A stretch of DNA of 64,000 nt from Phycomyces nitens (lineage: Eukaryota > Mucoromycota > Mucoromycetes > Mucorales > Phycomycetaceae), in assembly GCA_022702545.1 (NCBI GenBank), contig JAHRBC010000006.1, positions 3,375,501-3,439,500 of the forward strand. The letters run 5' to 3'. Below the pieces are notes generated by a model, which saw only the letters and a list, made by a program, of their open reading frames with translations, did no database searches and was not told where the DNA came from. Position numbers and translations under genes: made by a program. Of this stretch, positions 44,810-58,319 are shown piece after piece (the stretch's first letter is position 1; every line of letters starts with the position of its first letter).

Positions 44810-46195
44810 ATGTCACCATTTCCAACTGAATGCGTCCAGACCCTCAATGGACACAAAGGTCCTGTCAATGACGTATGCTATAACAAAACTGGCCAGTACT
44901 GTCTGTCCGGAGGACGTGATAGATCTGTTCAATTGTGGAATCCATCTACGGGTCTACACCTTCGTACGTATGCTGGCCATGGACGTGAAGTACTTGGAGT
45001 GGCAGTGTAAGGAATTCAAGTCTTGTTTCATTTTATAATTTTATAAATACTTGTCTAGTGCTCCTGACAATTCAAGGATTGCAAGTTGCGGTGTTGATCG
45101 CGCAGTCATCTTGTGGGATGTTGGATCTGGAGAGATCTTGAGACGATACACTGCTCACTGGGAGGTAAATAAAATAGTGAATATGCGGCATATTCAATAC
45201 GTGTATAAACACATTGGACTGTTTGTTTATTTTAGCGGGTAAATGCAGTTGATTTTAATGAAGAAGGAACGGTGGCTGTGAGTGGTAAATTTGTCATGGC
45301 AACTCTAATATTATAACCACAAGTATAGTATTATTACTATTACCATTGTACTAATTGTCTGTAAACAAGGTTCTTTTGATGCTACGATTAGATTGTGGGA
45401 TTGCAGGTAAAGTACTATGGCATGGCTTAGTATTTTCTATATTTAAATATCTAGCCAAGAGCGTAAATGTGGCTACTTGACTTTTGGTATTTCTCTGGAT
45501 CCTAAGCCTGAATGGATCCTCAAAGGTCCTCCAATTTCTCTCCTATGCAGATCATCGAGGCATGTAAAGACAGTGTAATGTCTGTGCAGGTCAAGGGGGC
45601 AGAGATTGTTGCAGGATGTGCAGACGGCCGGTTAAGAATCTTTGATATTCGAATGGGCCGATTGTTCCAAGACTATATTGGCCGTAAGTAATAAGCAATA
45701 AATAGCCCCACAGTATTTACAAGTGTACACAATTCCCATTAGCCGCAATTACTTCTGCTCGGCTCTCCAAGGACAGTAATTGTGTGGTGGTGAGCAGTCT
45801 GGATGATACGTGTCGGCTTATGGACAAGTCTAGTGGAACCCTACTAAACGAGTAAGTTTTCTGTTATTATCATTTGTACCAAAAAAAAAAAGTATATATA
45901 TATATGTATATATGTATATATATATATATATCTGTAGGTACTAAGCATTTTGTTCTCTAGGTTCAAGGGTCACCGCCACACTGAGTACAAGATTGAGTCC
46001 ACTCTAACTAATACGGATGCCCATGTGGTCAGTGGGTCTGAAGACGGCCATATTTATATATGGGATGTGCTGGAAGGTGACCTCAAGACTAGGCTGAAAT
46101 CACACGATGGTGTTGTTACAACAGTTGATTATCACCCGTCTGATGTAGCAATGGTGTCTGCTGGTGAAGATGGTTGCATTCGAGTATGGAATTGA
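44810..46195 (+). CDS. WDR83: WD40-repeat protein WDR83 / MORG1 homolog
   Basis: A seven-blade beta-propeller scaffold, known in animals both as a MAP-kinase organiser and as a spliceosome C-complex component. Repeats can be followed: LNGHKGPVNDVCYNKTGQYCLSGGRDRSVQLWN, YAGHGREVLGVAV...RIASCGVDRAVILWD, YTAHWERVNAVDFNEEG...GSFDATIRLWD, DSVMSVQVKGAEIVAGCADGRLRIFD, ITSARLSKDSNCVVVSSLDDTCRLMD, FKGHRHTEYKIE...AHVVSGSEDGHIYIWD, SHDGVVTTVDYHP...SAGEDGCIRVWN. The RMGRLFQDYIG and KGHRHTEYK features match WDR83. The exon after WDC joins at 45529 (R S S N F S P M Q I I E A) by removing 45411-45528, which restores the family's MQIIEA/IQVLEEA segment. Length about 315 residues. Confidence 0.88.
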
Positions 46196-48266
46196 TGGTC
46201 GCTTTTACGATTGAATAAAGATATCAAGTTCAATAAGAATCATTGTTGGTTATTAGTTGTGTAAAATAAAAAGGAATTTATCCTGATAACCAATGCAATA
46301 CAATGTTATACAACGCCTCCGCCTCAAAGGTTTATCTATTGGTTATTCCAGAGGCACCAAATGGCAGAAAATTATGGTGCATTCAGACCATACCTTGCTT
46401 AAATGCTTCTTTTTAAAAATTCTAGAGAGCTTTCAATTCCATAAAGCCCTGTGCTGGCATATATTTCATTATTTTATTGTAATATAAAATTGGTCGAGTA
46501 AAATAAATAAATAAGATGCCCTACAGAAATATAGGGCAAGAATGTATAGCGGAGATACCGATTGCCAAGAAATTGGAGCAGCTCAAGGACAACTATGGGA
46601 AACCAAACAAAATTGAAACAAATGTACATATTCTTGATGAACTTGCCAAGAATCTCATAATTTTTAGCACTTGATGCATATATATACATATATACAAATA
46701 TATATATATTAAAGAAAAATGTCAATGGCTTATTGTTGTTTCTAGAGTTCCCTGATGGCAAGAGCATGAATCCTTGAGGCTTTACTGCTAGACTATTATT
46801 ATTATTTTTTGTAATTTTAAAGAGAATAATAATATGACATTACAGATCTTGAAATGTTTCTTGTCTTTGAACATTTATAGTAAATGTTGTTTCAAGACTT
46901 GAAAAAAAGGCCATTAAATTGTCACGACAGAATGTATGTAGACCATGTGGATTGACAAATGATAAGTAAATAAGAGATATATCCTACTTTACTCTCTATC
47001 TGCTAGTTAGAAGCAAAAAAGAAAGGGCAATAAACAAAGTCTTTAATAGAAACTCATGCTCGACACCCTTTGTGCACTAGATAATGTATTATTCAACCCC
47101 CCAAAAAAAAGCGGTACCTTTGAGATATAAAAGGTCTCCAAGTAGCCAGAAACCAAGACAACTTCAATAGTCCCAAATTGATTATAATAAGCTGTAAATA
47201 ATAAATGAATAGCAATTAAATATTGCCTTTTTTCTAGAGCACCAGCATTGAGTTACCTCATCGTCTTGGTTGTCCAAGACATATTGTAGAGTGGATTTAG
47301 ACGGAGATGACAGCAGATTTGCCAAGTTAACAAATCTTGGGGGGAGGACCCGCTTATATTCAAGTCTGTGCTTCAAGAAACTAATACTCAATTAGAGATC
47401 TTGAAACGCTAGAATACAGCCATAAAGAAGTCAACTATTGCTCCCTATCTAGGGACGTTTCACCTTTTAATGTATCTGAACCTTTTCAGGAAATAGATTC
47501 AAAGGTTGAACAATCTAATAAGAAACCCACAAGACCAGAGCTAAAATACATAAATACCCTTTTCTTTATTAATTGTTTCTATATTTTATATATATAGCAA
47601 TATTCAATATACATAAATGGTATCAATTGATTTGGATTTGAAATATACATCAGAACAATAATACATGTCATTAATTACTCTTCCCAAGTCTGCTCTAATA
47701 GCCAATTAAGCAAACAAAGGCTTATGGAAGCCAAAGGTTGCTCAGGCCAATTATTGAATCTACCAAACTCACTTTGGCTGCAATTGAGAAGCCCATTATA
47801 TATTTATATTTATATATTTATATTTATATATTTATATTTATATATTTATATATATAGGGGCTTAGGATTACCCCAAGATTGAGTGTAGGACAATAACCCA
47901 AAAAACAATAGTGGATTTTGTCAAGGAAAAAGAAAAAAAAGAAGTTATGCTGTTTCAAAATCCTCAAAACTGATCATTATTATCAAAACTGAACGCAAAA
48001 TGTTAAAAATAGGCCTATTTTTAATATTTTTATTTTTTATTATCATTCTTGATTCTTGGTTCTTGTGTTTGCGATACGCCCTTTCTCCTTTTTTGCGTCT
48101 CTTACACTTGTCGAAACACAAGCGTGTTCCACGTTTGGCTTTATTTTTCAAGGGATTTTTAAATACTTTATAAATAAAAATAAAAATAAATTTGAATAAA
48201 TAGTTCAAAGTTGCCTAGAAACCTTGCTGTTCATTCTCTTTCTTTCTTTCTTTTTTTTAATAATTT

Positions 48267-48299
<33 letters not shown>

Positions 48300-48350
48300 A
48301 ATCTCTACTATTATTCTTATTCTTATTATTCTTATATTCACTAATTAGTA
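46196..48350. other. 2.2 kb A+T-rich intergenic region
   Basis: No gene seen. Contains a tandem array of TATATTTATAT units (about 47797-47857), (TA)n runs near 46680-46710 and 48267-48298, and short low-complexity frames on both strands that were not called. Confidence 0.5.
47797..47857. repeat. TATATTTATAT minisatellite
   Basis: About four to five copies of an 18-bp A/T-only unit (TATATATTTATATTTATA-like) are read directly, outside any coding frame. Confidence 0.8.
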
Positions 48351-48992
48351 ATGTACAAATCTCCTAATGCTCCCTTCCAGCCACACTGCCAGGCCTTGTC
48401 TGCCTCTGAGCGTCCAGATCAGCCTGAAGAAAAGGCACCAAAGAACAAGGTCAAGGAAGCTGCTCTCTACAAAACAGAATACTGTCGAAACTGGACGGAA
48501 TTGGGACACTGTCGATATGGCAAGAAATGCTGTTATGCCCATGGCTCTAGTGAATTAAGAGCTGCGCCGAGACACAACCGCTACAAGACCCAAATCTGTC
48601 GGGCATATCATGTCGAGGGATCCTGCCCTTATGGTATCCGATGCACATTTATCCATGACACCTTTGATGCCATTCCACCTCTGCCTGCCCTATCGCCTCC
48701 TGCAAAACATGCTGCCAAGATTCCAGATATACTTGACTATCCACAGCAGGACATATGGAATTCTAAACTTGGACTTGCGACCAACTACACAATCGGAACC
48801 CAGCGGAGACGAAAAGACAGTTTTGGAAGTGTTTCGAGCGATGGGAACGCAAGTGATGACAGCCTCTTGCCCGATCTTGGGTTTTCCTTCAACGCCTCAC
48901 TATACAAAAAGGACATTGTGAGACCGGATGATATACACAGAAAGATTCGCCCCCTTGTCATCAGTGATCGTCTGGGCTCAACTTTCTGGTGA
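48351..48992 (+). CDS. Tandem CCCH zinc-finger protein (TTP/TIS11 family)
   Basis: TIS11/tristetraprolin-type proteins bind AU-rich elements in mRNA 3' regions and promote mRNA decay. The single-exon product of 213 residues has two fingers of exact C-x8-C-x5-C-x3-H type: C45-C54-C60-H64 and C83-C92-C98-H102. Each is preceded by the family's lead-in (YKTEYC and YKTQIC), and an 18-residue linker separates them, the canonical TTP spacing. The C-terminus is Ser-rich (RRRKDSFGSVSSDGNASDDS), a plausible phosphorylation region, and ends RLGSTFW. Start chosen at 48351 (MYKSPNAPFQ), the only ATG before the fingers. Upstream DNA is extremely A+T-rich. Confidence 0.92.
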   Translation: MYKSPNAPFQPHCQALSASERPDQPEEKAPKNKVKEAALYKTEYCRNWTELGHCRYGKKCCYAHGSSELRAAPRHNRYKTQICRAYHVEGSCPYGIRCTFIHDTFDAIPPLPALSPPAKHAAKIPDILDYPQQDIWNSKLGLATNYTIGTQRRRKDSFGSVSSDGNASDDSLLPDLGFSFNASLYKKDIVRPDDIHRKIRPLVISDRLGSTFW

Positions 48993-49656
48993 ATTTGAAA
49001 CGCTTGTGTTTCTACCAAAATAGTATGACAAGCCGCCGACCTTGAAATCTCCATGGTTACACTCGAGAGTTTTTTTTTGATTAGAATTTACATGTATACA
49101 ATTTTATTTTATTTTATATTTTTTATATTTCATTCATCATCATATCCACCAGCATCCCCAGCCTCTTTCTATTTATTCTCTCTCTCTCTCTCTCTCTCTT
49201 TATTTTTGTACAATTCTTTAATGTTTTTGGTACCCTATTATAATCTTTTCTATTTTATTATTATTTATTTATTTTATATTCTATATTCTATACACATATT
49301 CAACATTAGATATTTAGATATGAGTAATAAAGTATTCATGAGTTCAAATGTTTCTTGTTTGTTTGGGTTTCTTACACATCGGTTGATCTCTTTCGCATGG
49401 CTAAACCACATTTAGTCTGGTGCAACAGATAAAGAATAAGAATAAAGTAATAATAACATTACCATTTGTGTACACCCGTCTTCTATTCAGAATTAAAGAA
49501 TGGGCATTGATTATTATTATTATTATTATTTTTTGTTTTATTTTTAAAAAAGAAAAAAGAAAAAATTGCCTCGGAATCAAGATTCATATAAACATTGCCA
49601 TAGTAACAGATCCTCTTAAATCTCCTAGGCAACCACACTCGAGAAACAGATTTAAC
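48993..49656. other. Intergenic region between CCCH and GH5 genes
   Basis: Contains a (TC)n run near 49181-49198, (TTA)n near 49510-49531 and poly-A. Plus-strand frames here (49053-49415, 49420-49722) are Phe/Leu/Tyr-rich, low-complexity and not convincing. Confidence 0.5.
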
Positions 49657-49762
49657 ATGCTCTTGCCCACTACTGATTGCCGGCAACCTCTTTCTCATCT
49701 GCCGTGTTTTATTTTATTTTAATTTATATTATTTTAGAGTAAGTATAGAGCATCAAGGCACC

Positions 49763-51449
49763 TTGTTTATTAACACACCCAAACAAACAGTGAATCCACA
49801 TAAACACAATCCTGACCCTGCTGCCCCAGACCTTCATGGATCGCCCTCATGGACAGCTGTCGATCTGACAAACGAAAAGAACCACCAGCGCCCACAAATA
49901 CAGTCAGGCCTGCTTTCATGGATCAACCAGCACAGACGACTAGCCGGCCTAGGATTCACTCTGATAACTGCTGGCATCATTGCTGCAATCTCTGTACCAA
50001 CCATCCAAACGATCCACAAAAGCACTCATCCACCTCCACCTCCTCCTCCACCACCACAAACCATCGTAGAGAACCCAGTTCCAGATCCATTTGATGATTC
50101 CTCTAGTCCAAATCGATTCACACCTCCCCTAGCCGAACCATTTCTCTATGGTGACCAAATGATCCGAGGCGTCAACCTTGGGGGCTGGCTGGTAATCGAG
50201 CCGTTTATTACACCTAGCCTATTTGACCAGTTTGTGGCCTCGGATAAGGTGGTTGACGAGTGGACCTTGTGTGCCAAACTAGGCCCAGTAGAAGCCAGAC
50301 GTCAATTGGAGACCCACTATGATACATTCATTGTCGAAAACGACTTTAGACTGATGGCTCAGATGGGGCTCAACCATGTTCGGATCCCAATCGGACACTG
50401 GGCCGTCCTGGCCAACCCAGACGAGCCCTATGTTGGATTGGTCGCATGGGATTACTTGATCAAGGGCATTCAATGGGCACGAAAGTACGGGCTGCGGGTA
50501 ATGGTTGAGTTGCACACGGCGCCTGGGTCACAAAATGGCTGGAACCATTCGGGAAGGCAGGGAACCATCGGCTGGCTCAATGGAACCCAGGGCGTGTTTA
50601 ATGCTGATCGTACTCTGGCCATCGTAGACGCAATGGCTCGCCACTTCAGTGACCCTGAATGGGCGCATGCGGTTCCATTGTTTGGCGTTCTTAATGAGCC
50701 AGCCATGACAAGTCTAAAGGACCATGCGGCAATGATGGACTGGTACCACAAAAGCTATGACACCATTCGAAATAGTACCGGAGACAATGGACCAACCTTG
50801 TCTTACCACGATGGCTTTTTACCGTTGCCTTTGTGGTCGCACTTTTTTGAAAACTCAACGCGCGTCATACTTGGTATTGTGAACAGCTCTCTTGGCTTGA
50901 ATTTATTTACTGATATTTTTTGGTCTAGAGACCCATCTCTACCTCATCTTTGACCAAGGTCTGGTCTATATGCCACGCGAGGCCCAGGCAGCATTTCCCT
51001 GTGGTGCCTGGCGCAAGTCTCTCGTGAAATCCATGAAGGAGACTGGGCCAACCATGGTGGGTGAGTTCTCACTGGCCACCAATGACTGTGGCAAGTATCT
51101 CAATGGAGTTGGACATGGCACTCGCTATGAGGGCACAGATAACCTTGTCAAGGATATTCCGTTGTGCAAGAACTGTACATGTGTTGGGTCAGAGGACTGG
51201 AAGACCTGGACAGTGGAGTACAAGCAGTTCCTAAAGCTGTTTGCCGAGCGTCAGATGGATGCGTATGAGAGTGGCATCGGCTGGTTCTTTTGGACCTACA
51301 AGACCGAGAACCATGTCAACCCACACTGGGACTATCTCTTGGGCTGGAAGGAGGGCTGGATACCTCTTGATGCCAACAACCGGACCCATTCGTGTCAAGA
51401 AGTAAAGCAAGAATCGACCACTTCAAATCTAAAGACGATGTCACTCTAG
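49763..51449 (+). CDS. Membrane-anchored GH5 exo-beta-1,3-glucanase (5' end unresolved)
   Basis: Releases glucose from beta-1,3-glucan in the cell wall. Order: cytosolic basic N-terminus, one membrane helix (LGFTLITAGIIAAISV), a run of nine prolines, then the catalytic domain. Signature segments are IRGVNLGGWLVIEPFITPSLF, LNHVRIPIGHWAV, VMVELHTAPGSQNGWNHSG, acid/base Glu in FGVLNEP, ETHLYLIF (joined across an intron at about 50873-50929) and the nucleophile Glu in MVGEFS, then GWFFWTYKTE. This is the GH5_9 fungal exo-glucanase type (EXG1/exgD-like, type II membrane form). There is no ATG in frame before the membrane helix, so a short upstream exon must supply the start. ATG 49657 is a candidate but would need a 34-nt intron. 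The coordinate 49763 is only the first codon of the open frame as seen. Confidence 0.85.
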
Positions 51450-51641
51450 AGATGTCTATTTGTATACAATTTTTTTTTAAGCTTTGGGTGTGAAGAATAA
51501 AAATAGCTGTGTTGTACATATCTTTGCCAAAACAGTTTCATATATATTGGTCATATATCCTTGGGTGTAATATATATATATGCATATATAGAAACATGGT
51601 TTCCCCACATCTGTTTGTGGGGACAAATAGGATGGCTGTAT

Positions 51642-52753
51642 TTAATGGTTCATATCGTCCAGTAAGCCCAGACTATTATTATTATTATTAATATTATTAT
51701 TATTATTGCTAATAGTATATGTATTGTGTCTGTAGCCTCTGAATGATGCCGAGTCTCCCGGCCCGACATCAAAGCATTCTCTCCAGCCCCGGACACCCTG
51801 GACATAGTTCGCTTCTAAGCTGGCCCGATACTCTTCTAGCCTCTCCATATGATCCAAGGCCACATCATTGCCAATCCTCTCAATCTCTTTACCCCGTCTC
51901 GACATCTTCCTTGCATGGGTCATGGATGCATCAATCAGATCCCCAGCCGTGGTCACCAGTTTGCCCACCAGCACACGTAGTATACGGCTATACCAAAACG
52001 ACACCAACGGTAATGATTGGATAAGCCCTAGACACAAATCAGAACACCCCCCATATATATATATATATACATATATATCAGCAGTAGGCAACTCACCTTC
52101 TACAGTCCAACTGTCTTCTTGTTTGTAGATCTTGAGCAGCCCACTCTCTTGCTCTGTCTCTCTAAAGTAGAGCGTGGTTATGCAGGGAATCGATAGTCCC
52201 ACAAAGCCTGGCAAGAAGATTGGTGATATATGCTGGGTCATATGGACAACTGCCGTACGTCTAAAGATATCTCAGGTATCAAAAAAAAAGAAGGCATGCT
52301 TTGGGGAGGGGGGCCCCCTTCCTCTTTGCTTACCCATCAAATACAATGTTATTGATCGTCGGTGGGGCTCTATTGAATAACTGCCAGACTGTGTACACAC
52401 TTGGATCACATAATATATATTAGATGTCAGAATGCATGAAAAAAATACAGCCTCTTACTGTCGAATGTTGTCCAGCCCTTGGGTCTTCATGGCCGGTGCT
52501 TGGAGAACAGAGTCTTGGAAAAAATAGTAGTCCAGAATCCTCTTTTTTCTCAAGGTGCTATACGAAAACAGATCTTCAATGATGCCTAGATTGCCAATGT
52601 TGATCAGTCAATTTGAATAACAAAATGGCCAATCTGGGGATAGATTCCAAGCCAGCTTTATTGCATGAAAATATTTTTGGCTTTGGTGTGTTTACATCTT
52701 ATGAGCGCTCTCGAGGACGCTTCGGTCTGGGCTTCGGTTTCAAGGTCTGACAT
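51642..52753 (-). CDS. SigF-like NTF2-fold domain protein
   Basis: Five exons join in frame from ATG 52753: MSDLETEAQTEASSRALIR, then CIIEDLFSYSTLRKKRILDYYFFQDSVLQAP, HVYTVWQLFNRAPPTINNIVFDG, RTAVVHMTQHISPIFLPGFVGLSIPCITTLYF and GLLKIYKQEDSWTVEG, then GLIQSLPLVSFWYSRILRVLVGKLVTTAGDLIDA. The pattern of a DYYF..D pocket helix, a beta-sheet with the QED motif, and a C-terminal amphipathic segment resembles fungal proteins annotated SigF-like NTF2-like. Their function is not established. The tail contains a poly-Asn run coded by an (ATT)n microsatellite near 51675-51708. One intron carries a (TA)n run (52055-52078). The nearby GH5 gene is convergent. Confidence 0.7.
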
Positions 52754-53501
52754 TTAGTGATGAATGAAAGAAAGAACAGAGTTGGTTCTTGACCATTAAA
52801 CAAAATACACTAGGCAAAGTAAGCCTTGTAATATTTAGACCTCCGCCTGGCCAGCTTAAAGGAGCAGAAAACCAAAAAAGAAATAAAGTTTCATGATGAA
52901 TTGCGTACACATCTTGACTGCCTTTATTGGTCTTTGTAGCCCAGAGATCCAAAGAGGTATTAAGCAATAACCTGACATATTAGACATACCCAGCCGTCAA
53001 GCCGATTATTTACTGCTGGTATTTTGGTGGCAAGAAACAATTTCTTATTTTTATTTTATCTTGTTGATCTCTCTTTACTCATGATCCATGTCCTATACTT
53101 CTTTGGGTCCACACTAACCAAAACATCATCTGCAGACCTTATTGTCCTACATTTACCATACACTCCATATGATGATATCAGAATAGGGCCTTGGATTCCT
53201 GCATTAAAAAAAAGAAAAAAAGAAAGGTAACAGGCGTCAAATGGGTTCTGCAAGGGACACTATATATCTTATTATTAGTATTATTATTTTGGTTGCTGAA
53301 AATCCAACTATTTCTCATTCTTGCTGCTTTGGTTCTATTAAATAACCAAGGATTTCTATAGAAAACCAATAGTTTTGATTCTGATTTTATCAATTTTGTT
53401 ATATCAATATGGAGCAAGGTAACTTCTTTGATCCAAAGACCGTGGTGTTACATGCTGTGAAACTGATACTTTATTTTCAAAGCAATGGTTAAATCAGATG
53501 C

Positions 53502-53541
<40 letters not shown>

Positions 53542-53620
53542 ATGGTCATTGGAATTGGCATGGGCATGGGCATGGCCATATGGGCATATGGGCATATTCC
53601 TGTTTGGATATTGTTATTAG
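52754..53620. other. Intergenic region, left of a duplicated segment
   Basis: Frames on both strands here lack coding character. Contains a (TA)n run (53507-53539) and a GGCATG/GGCATAT near-tandem repeat (53556-53597). The part next to 52753 presumably holds the NTF2-fold gene's promoter. Confidence 0.4.
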
Positions 53621-54223
53621 CAAACATGTCCCAACCGTTGTTCACAGATCAACCCTTTATAAGAATGTTTGTTACAAAGATTTTTGAAACAAAACGCTGA
53701 AATTTGAGTTTTTTGTTTTTTGTTTGTACAATCTGTAAACAGTTTGAGAAATATATTGAGGTCGACCACAAGTACAAGTCTCGTAAAGAGTTTTATTTAG
53801 CAAGAAATGTACTCTTTAGATTGACTAGGTTATTCAGAAAATCCCCGGGTGCTCTGGTTTGTTTGTTTGTTTGCTTGATTGTACAGAAACCGTCGATATA
53901 TGTCTTTGGAGCCGTTTCATGTCCAAAGGCGTACAAGACGAATCGAGTCAAATACACAGAACAAACCATTAGATCTTTTATATAGCCTTTTTTATCCGAA
54001 TGTTTTTTATCCAAATACAGAGGATGTCCTTGTTGTACCAGAAGATGAGTTACAGAGTTCCAAATGGCGTTTGAATTTATTATGGAAAGGTCAATGGGGG
54101 TACGTTCATGGTCCAGTCAAGCGAACAAGATGGACTGAATTCAGCAATGTGCCTAGAATACCAGGAAGTTGTATGTATGTGTGTATGTGGATCTTGATTT
54201 CTTTACAGCATCGTATTTTGTAA
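53621..54223 (+). pseudogene. Decayed gene fragment, member of a duplicated pair
   Basis: Two coding-like pieces lie in different frames. The first (from about 53725) reads KQFEKYIEVDHKYKSRKEFYLARNVLFRLTRLFRKSP. The second (from about 53885) reads RYMSLEPFHVQRRTRRIES, LDLLYSLFYPNVFYPNTED, VPEDELQSSKWRLNLLWKG and HGPVKRTRWTEFSNV. A (GTTT)n run (53857-53873) separates them, and no in-phase GT-AG intron joins them. The first half has a diverged copy at 58640-58875. It is probably an old gene with a repeat-induced frame break; no family was recognised. Confidence 0.4.
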
Positions 54224-57200
54224 TGGGATATAAAGATAAAAATCATCACAGTACTTTGATTTCCCATTATTTATTTATAGGATTTATAGGATTTTATATC
54301 TAGCCTTTTTGCTTGTCTTTGGTGTGCCTTATTAAAAAACAAGAATTCAAGTCTCCAAGAACATGGAGACATCAGCCAAACTAAGTGGAATAATTCAAGT
54401 ACTTGTGGAAAAGAGAACAAGATGGCAATTGTCCACAAGATCCCTGCCATGCCTCTGCCTATATTCTACAATACAATACATGTATACAAAAATAACAGAC
54501 TTGTCAATCTATAGTGCTAATTTTACTTGCATTGAAATGTCGATTATCCAGACATTAATCTGGCTCTAATTTCCACAAGATTAAATAATTGGCTATAAAA
54601 GCATCTCTACATTAACTGCCTGTTTTCAAGATAATCCAACTTCAAATCTTTCAAAAATAGAAACATGAATATATTGAGTTTTTAGCCCCACAAACATATA
54701 GTATTGTATATAATTTCTAAAATTTGAGAACAACTTGTGATGGTATAAAGCTGGAAATGTGGTAGTGCTGAATTCTTGCTCTTTGGCCCAAATATATTGA
54801 ACATTGATACATTTTAGCAGCAATTTATTGAACAAGACGTTTTATTTTATTATTATTATTTTGTCTTTTTTGATAAAATAATACCAGACCAATGGTGGCT
54901 ATAAAGTGATAAAGTGCCCGGTATATAGTCCCAGTGCTAGCCAACTAAAAACTATATTTAAATAAAAGAATACTTTTACATAAATGATTTTGTTTTTTTT
55001 AAAAAAAAGCATAAATAACCAATTATTTTCAAGCCAATTTTTGTTATTAAAAGAAAAAACAAGTATTCATGGTAATTGGCAATTAAATACAAAATACAAA
55101 ATACAAAAATGACTGTATCAATATGTATCTCTATAAGCAAGCAACTTTATCTTTTCTTGTAGTCTAGCCATATACCAATGTCATTGAATAAGTCGCCAAA
55201 TAATAATAATAATAATAGTTTGAGCGTTTGGTGTATCTAAGAAACCCCCCATAGATTATATCTCGCAACGATAATTATGTCTTTTTGGTCTTTGAACAAT
55301 ATTTGGTATAAAAATCATGATAAAGAGCGTATATCTATAATCTATCAAGAGGAAATCATATGATAATCATATAAAGTACACACTTGGAGCACTAGCTTGC
55401 TACAATATTTAGCGTATCAAAAAAAAGTTATGGAAATGCCAATATATGATATCTAGATATCCAAGTAATAAAATATTTACTAGATATACGCGCTTGATTA
55501 CACGCTTTTGTTCTATCGGTCTATAAGAGACTTTATTATTTTATTTTAATTCCGTGATATTTACATGGATTATACCCGAATATGAAAGCACCACATGGTT
55601 AAACTTTGTTATCTTTATGATTTCTTCTTTGTTGATACAAAGTCCAAAAAAGAATCAATGAGAATGGAAATTGGCCTGCTTATGTTGTGCTCATTACTGA
55701 TCAAAATAAATGTACTTTGCACATTAAACTAGACATCGTTGTCTGATTATCTTTTAAGCATATTTATCCAAGAACCAAAAATATATAAAATACATCTACA
55801 CAATACCAAAACCAGTTTTTTATTTACAGCAGAAAATATCTGAATAAATCTCATTCTAGTCATTGGTCTAGGCCTATATAATTCATGTCATGTTTGTGTG
55901 CTTAAAGGTTTTAGTCATTATTGCATGGTTCTTACTGATTTTCTAAAAAAAAATGTTCCAAAGCATCTATTGCTCAGCATGTTTTTCTTATTATTATTAT
56001 TAGCGGGTGCCTTTATGGAAATGTGTCTTTTTACGTAGCAATGACAGTGGGCTATTTTCTCATCAGTATGGACTTAAGAAAACATTGGTCATACCGTATC
56101 ATTTGCGTAACATATATCCAGATCATGCAAAGAATTAAGCTGCTAATGCCATAAATCTATACAGAGTTTTGTCACAAGAGATGGCGGCCATATCAGAGAG
56201 TGATAAAGTTTGGTTTATGAATAATAATAATAAAAATCTATTGGGAATCAATCATTAAAAAGTATGATGATTTAAACTGCTCAAGACATTTCTTTGCATT
56301 TCAAAAGAGTGGCTAGATTCAGAGGCTGATTTCGACTAGATTCTCAAGTCCAGAATTCAATATTCCAATGTTCCAATGTTCCAATTGCTCAAAAGTGTGC
56401 AGCCAATGATTGAAATGTTATTTTTATTTTATTAACAAGATATTTGGATATATTGGGTCTGTTCTGATAATGTTAAAGACCATGTAGCCATATAATACTA
56501 GATAATATTATACGCCCTGTTTGTTTTATCCAGTCCCAAAGTAGACGTTAATTACCTTTTACCTCACTAGGAAAAAAAAAAGGCCAATTAGTATTAGACA
56601 TATTTGTCTTTTAATTTGACGCCTGATAAACAGGCTACCAAGTATTATTATTTTTCTGTGTATGAATGGATGTTGTATCTCTTGTATGTCATATGAGTTA
56701 CAAACCAATCTTTATCAGGTGAGGTTTTCTTTTTTGGCGTTATCGACATGTAAACAACTGTGGTTATTGATCTACAAACAAGGCACATGTGTATGAATAT
56801 TGGTAAGATGACTAGTGGCCAACTTTAAAGGAGGTGGCAACAGCAACAGCAAGAACAAGAATTATGTAGCATGTTGAATATCTTGTTTGACTTTTATAAT
56901 TATGATGACAATGGTGATATAGACAGCCTAATGTATAGCCAGATTATTTTCCCTTTATGATCTATTGTATTTGGCAAATAGAGGAATAACTAGGAGAATA
57001 AAGAGCTGTACCAAAGATTGGCATGTTAAATACAAAGGTGGTGAGCTTTCAAGTCAAAAGATTTGTTTTAAAATGCACTGCGCATAGATTTGTAGATTCT
57101 GGATGGGTATAAAAAAGGATAATATATATAAAAAGTTGTACAAAATACAAGCCTTGAACAAATTTTATGGTAATAACAAAAAATAACCTTATTTGGAGAG

Positions 57201-58319
57201 TATTTGTGAATAATTTTGGATATTTGCAACTCTATTTGCTATTAGATTCGTGAGCCGTGATTTTGAGTTGGTGCATGGGTACCCACCAAATAGGTTTCCA
57301 GTCATGGGTGAGTTGAATTATTCTCAAGAATTGTTCTCAAGAATTGTTCTTTGATTGTCCAGCCAATCTATTGACGATACCAAAAGTATCCTTTTTATTA
57401 TATATATATATATTTGCCACAATGACATTGAAATGGTGCAAGTCTGACTAGAGTCATACTGCGGATTAGATTAAGGTCTTGAAAGAAAAAAAAATTAAAA
57501 GAAGAAAAGGCTGAGCAGATGAGTGTTTCAAGGGTACCTTTTTGGATAGCCAATGTATATAGTCAATTGCCTAATATGAGTACATATACAACTACACCTA
57601 GACAATCTCTATAAAAACTCCAAGGTGTAGAATGGCCTGTCTTTGTTCCAAGAAACATGGCTAGACATGGGCATTAATATTTATTTCCTTGGTTATCAGT
57701 TAAAAGTGTAGACCCGGGGGTTTTTTTTTATTATTATCTACTGTTCTTGCCGTTTATCCAACCCGACCTATAATAATAATAATAATAATAATAATATAGA
57801 GTTGCAGAGTTTCCAATGATATTTCTACCTTTGATTATCAAGTGTGATTATTATTATTTTTGGATTGTTTGACCGTAATTTGTGACTAGGAATGATCGAC
57901 TGGTCGTCTTGAGTTGGCCTATATACAGACTTGTACTAGTGATCATTATAGTTTATATACTCTCTCATGATAATACAGAAGCATCATTATATATGATACG
58001 ACTAAACAACGAAACAAACATTTGTAAATAATATGCAACACACTATGATTAAGAGTGGTTGATTATACTCGAGAATATATATGTTTGAGCAACAGCAAAA
58101 GACGGGTGTCCAGGGTCAATGAAATTTGATCTTGTACAATATTCTCATCCTTTGAAATATTTCATCCTTATTCCTGGAAAGGCAATGTTATTCCGAGCAC
58201 AAAGGTAACAACACCAGCAGAAAATAATAATGATAATGATAATAATGATAATGTATTGAATATAAAGAGAATATTAAAGTGATATATATGATTCATATTT
58301 TCATTCGTTATCAAGTGGG

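Noticed and set aside
49053..49722. Plus-strand frames between the CCCH and GH5 genes
   Set aside because: Homopolymeric Ser/Leu and Ile runs from microsatellites; no coding character.
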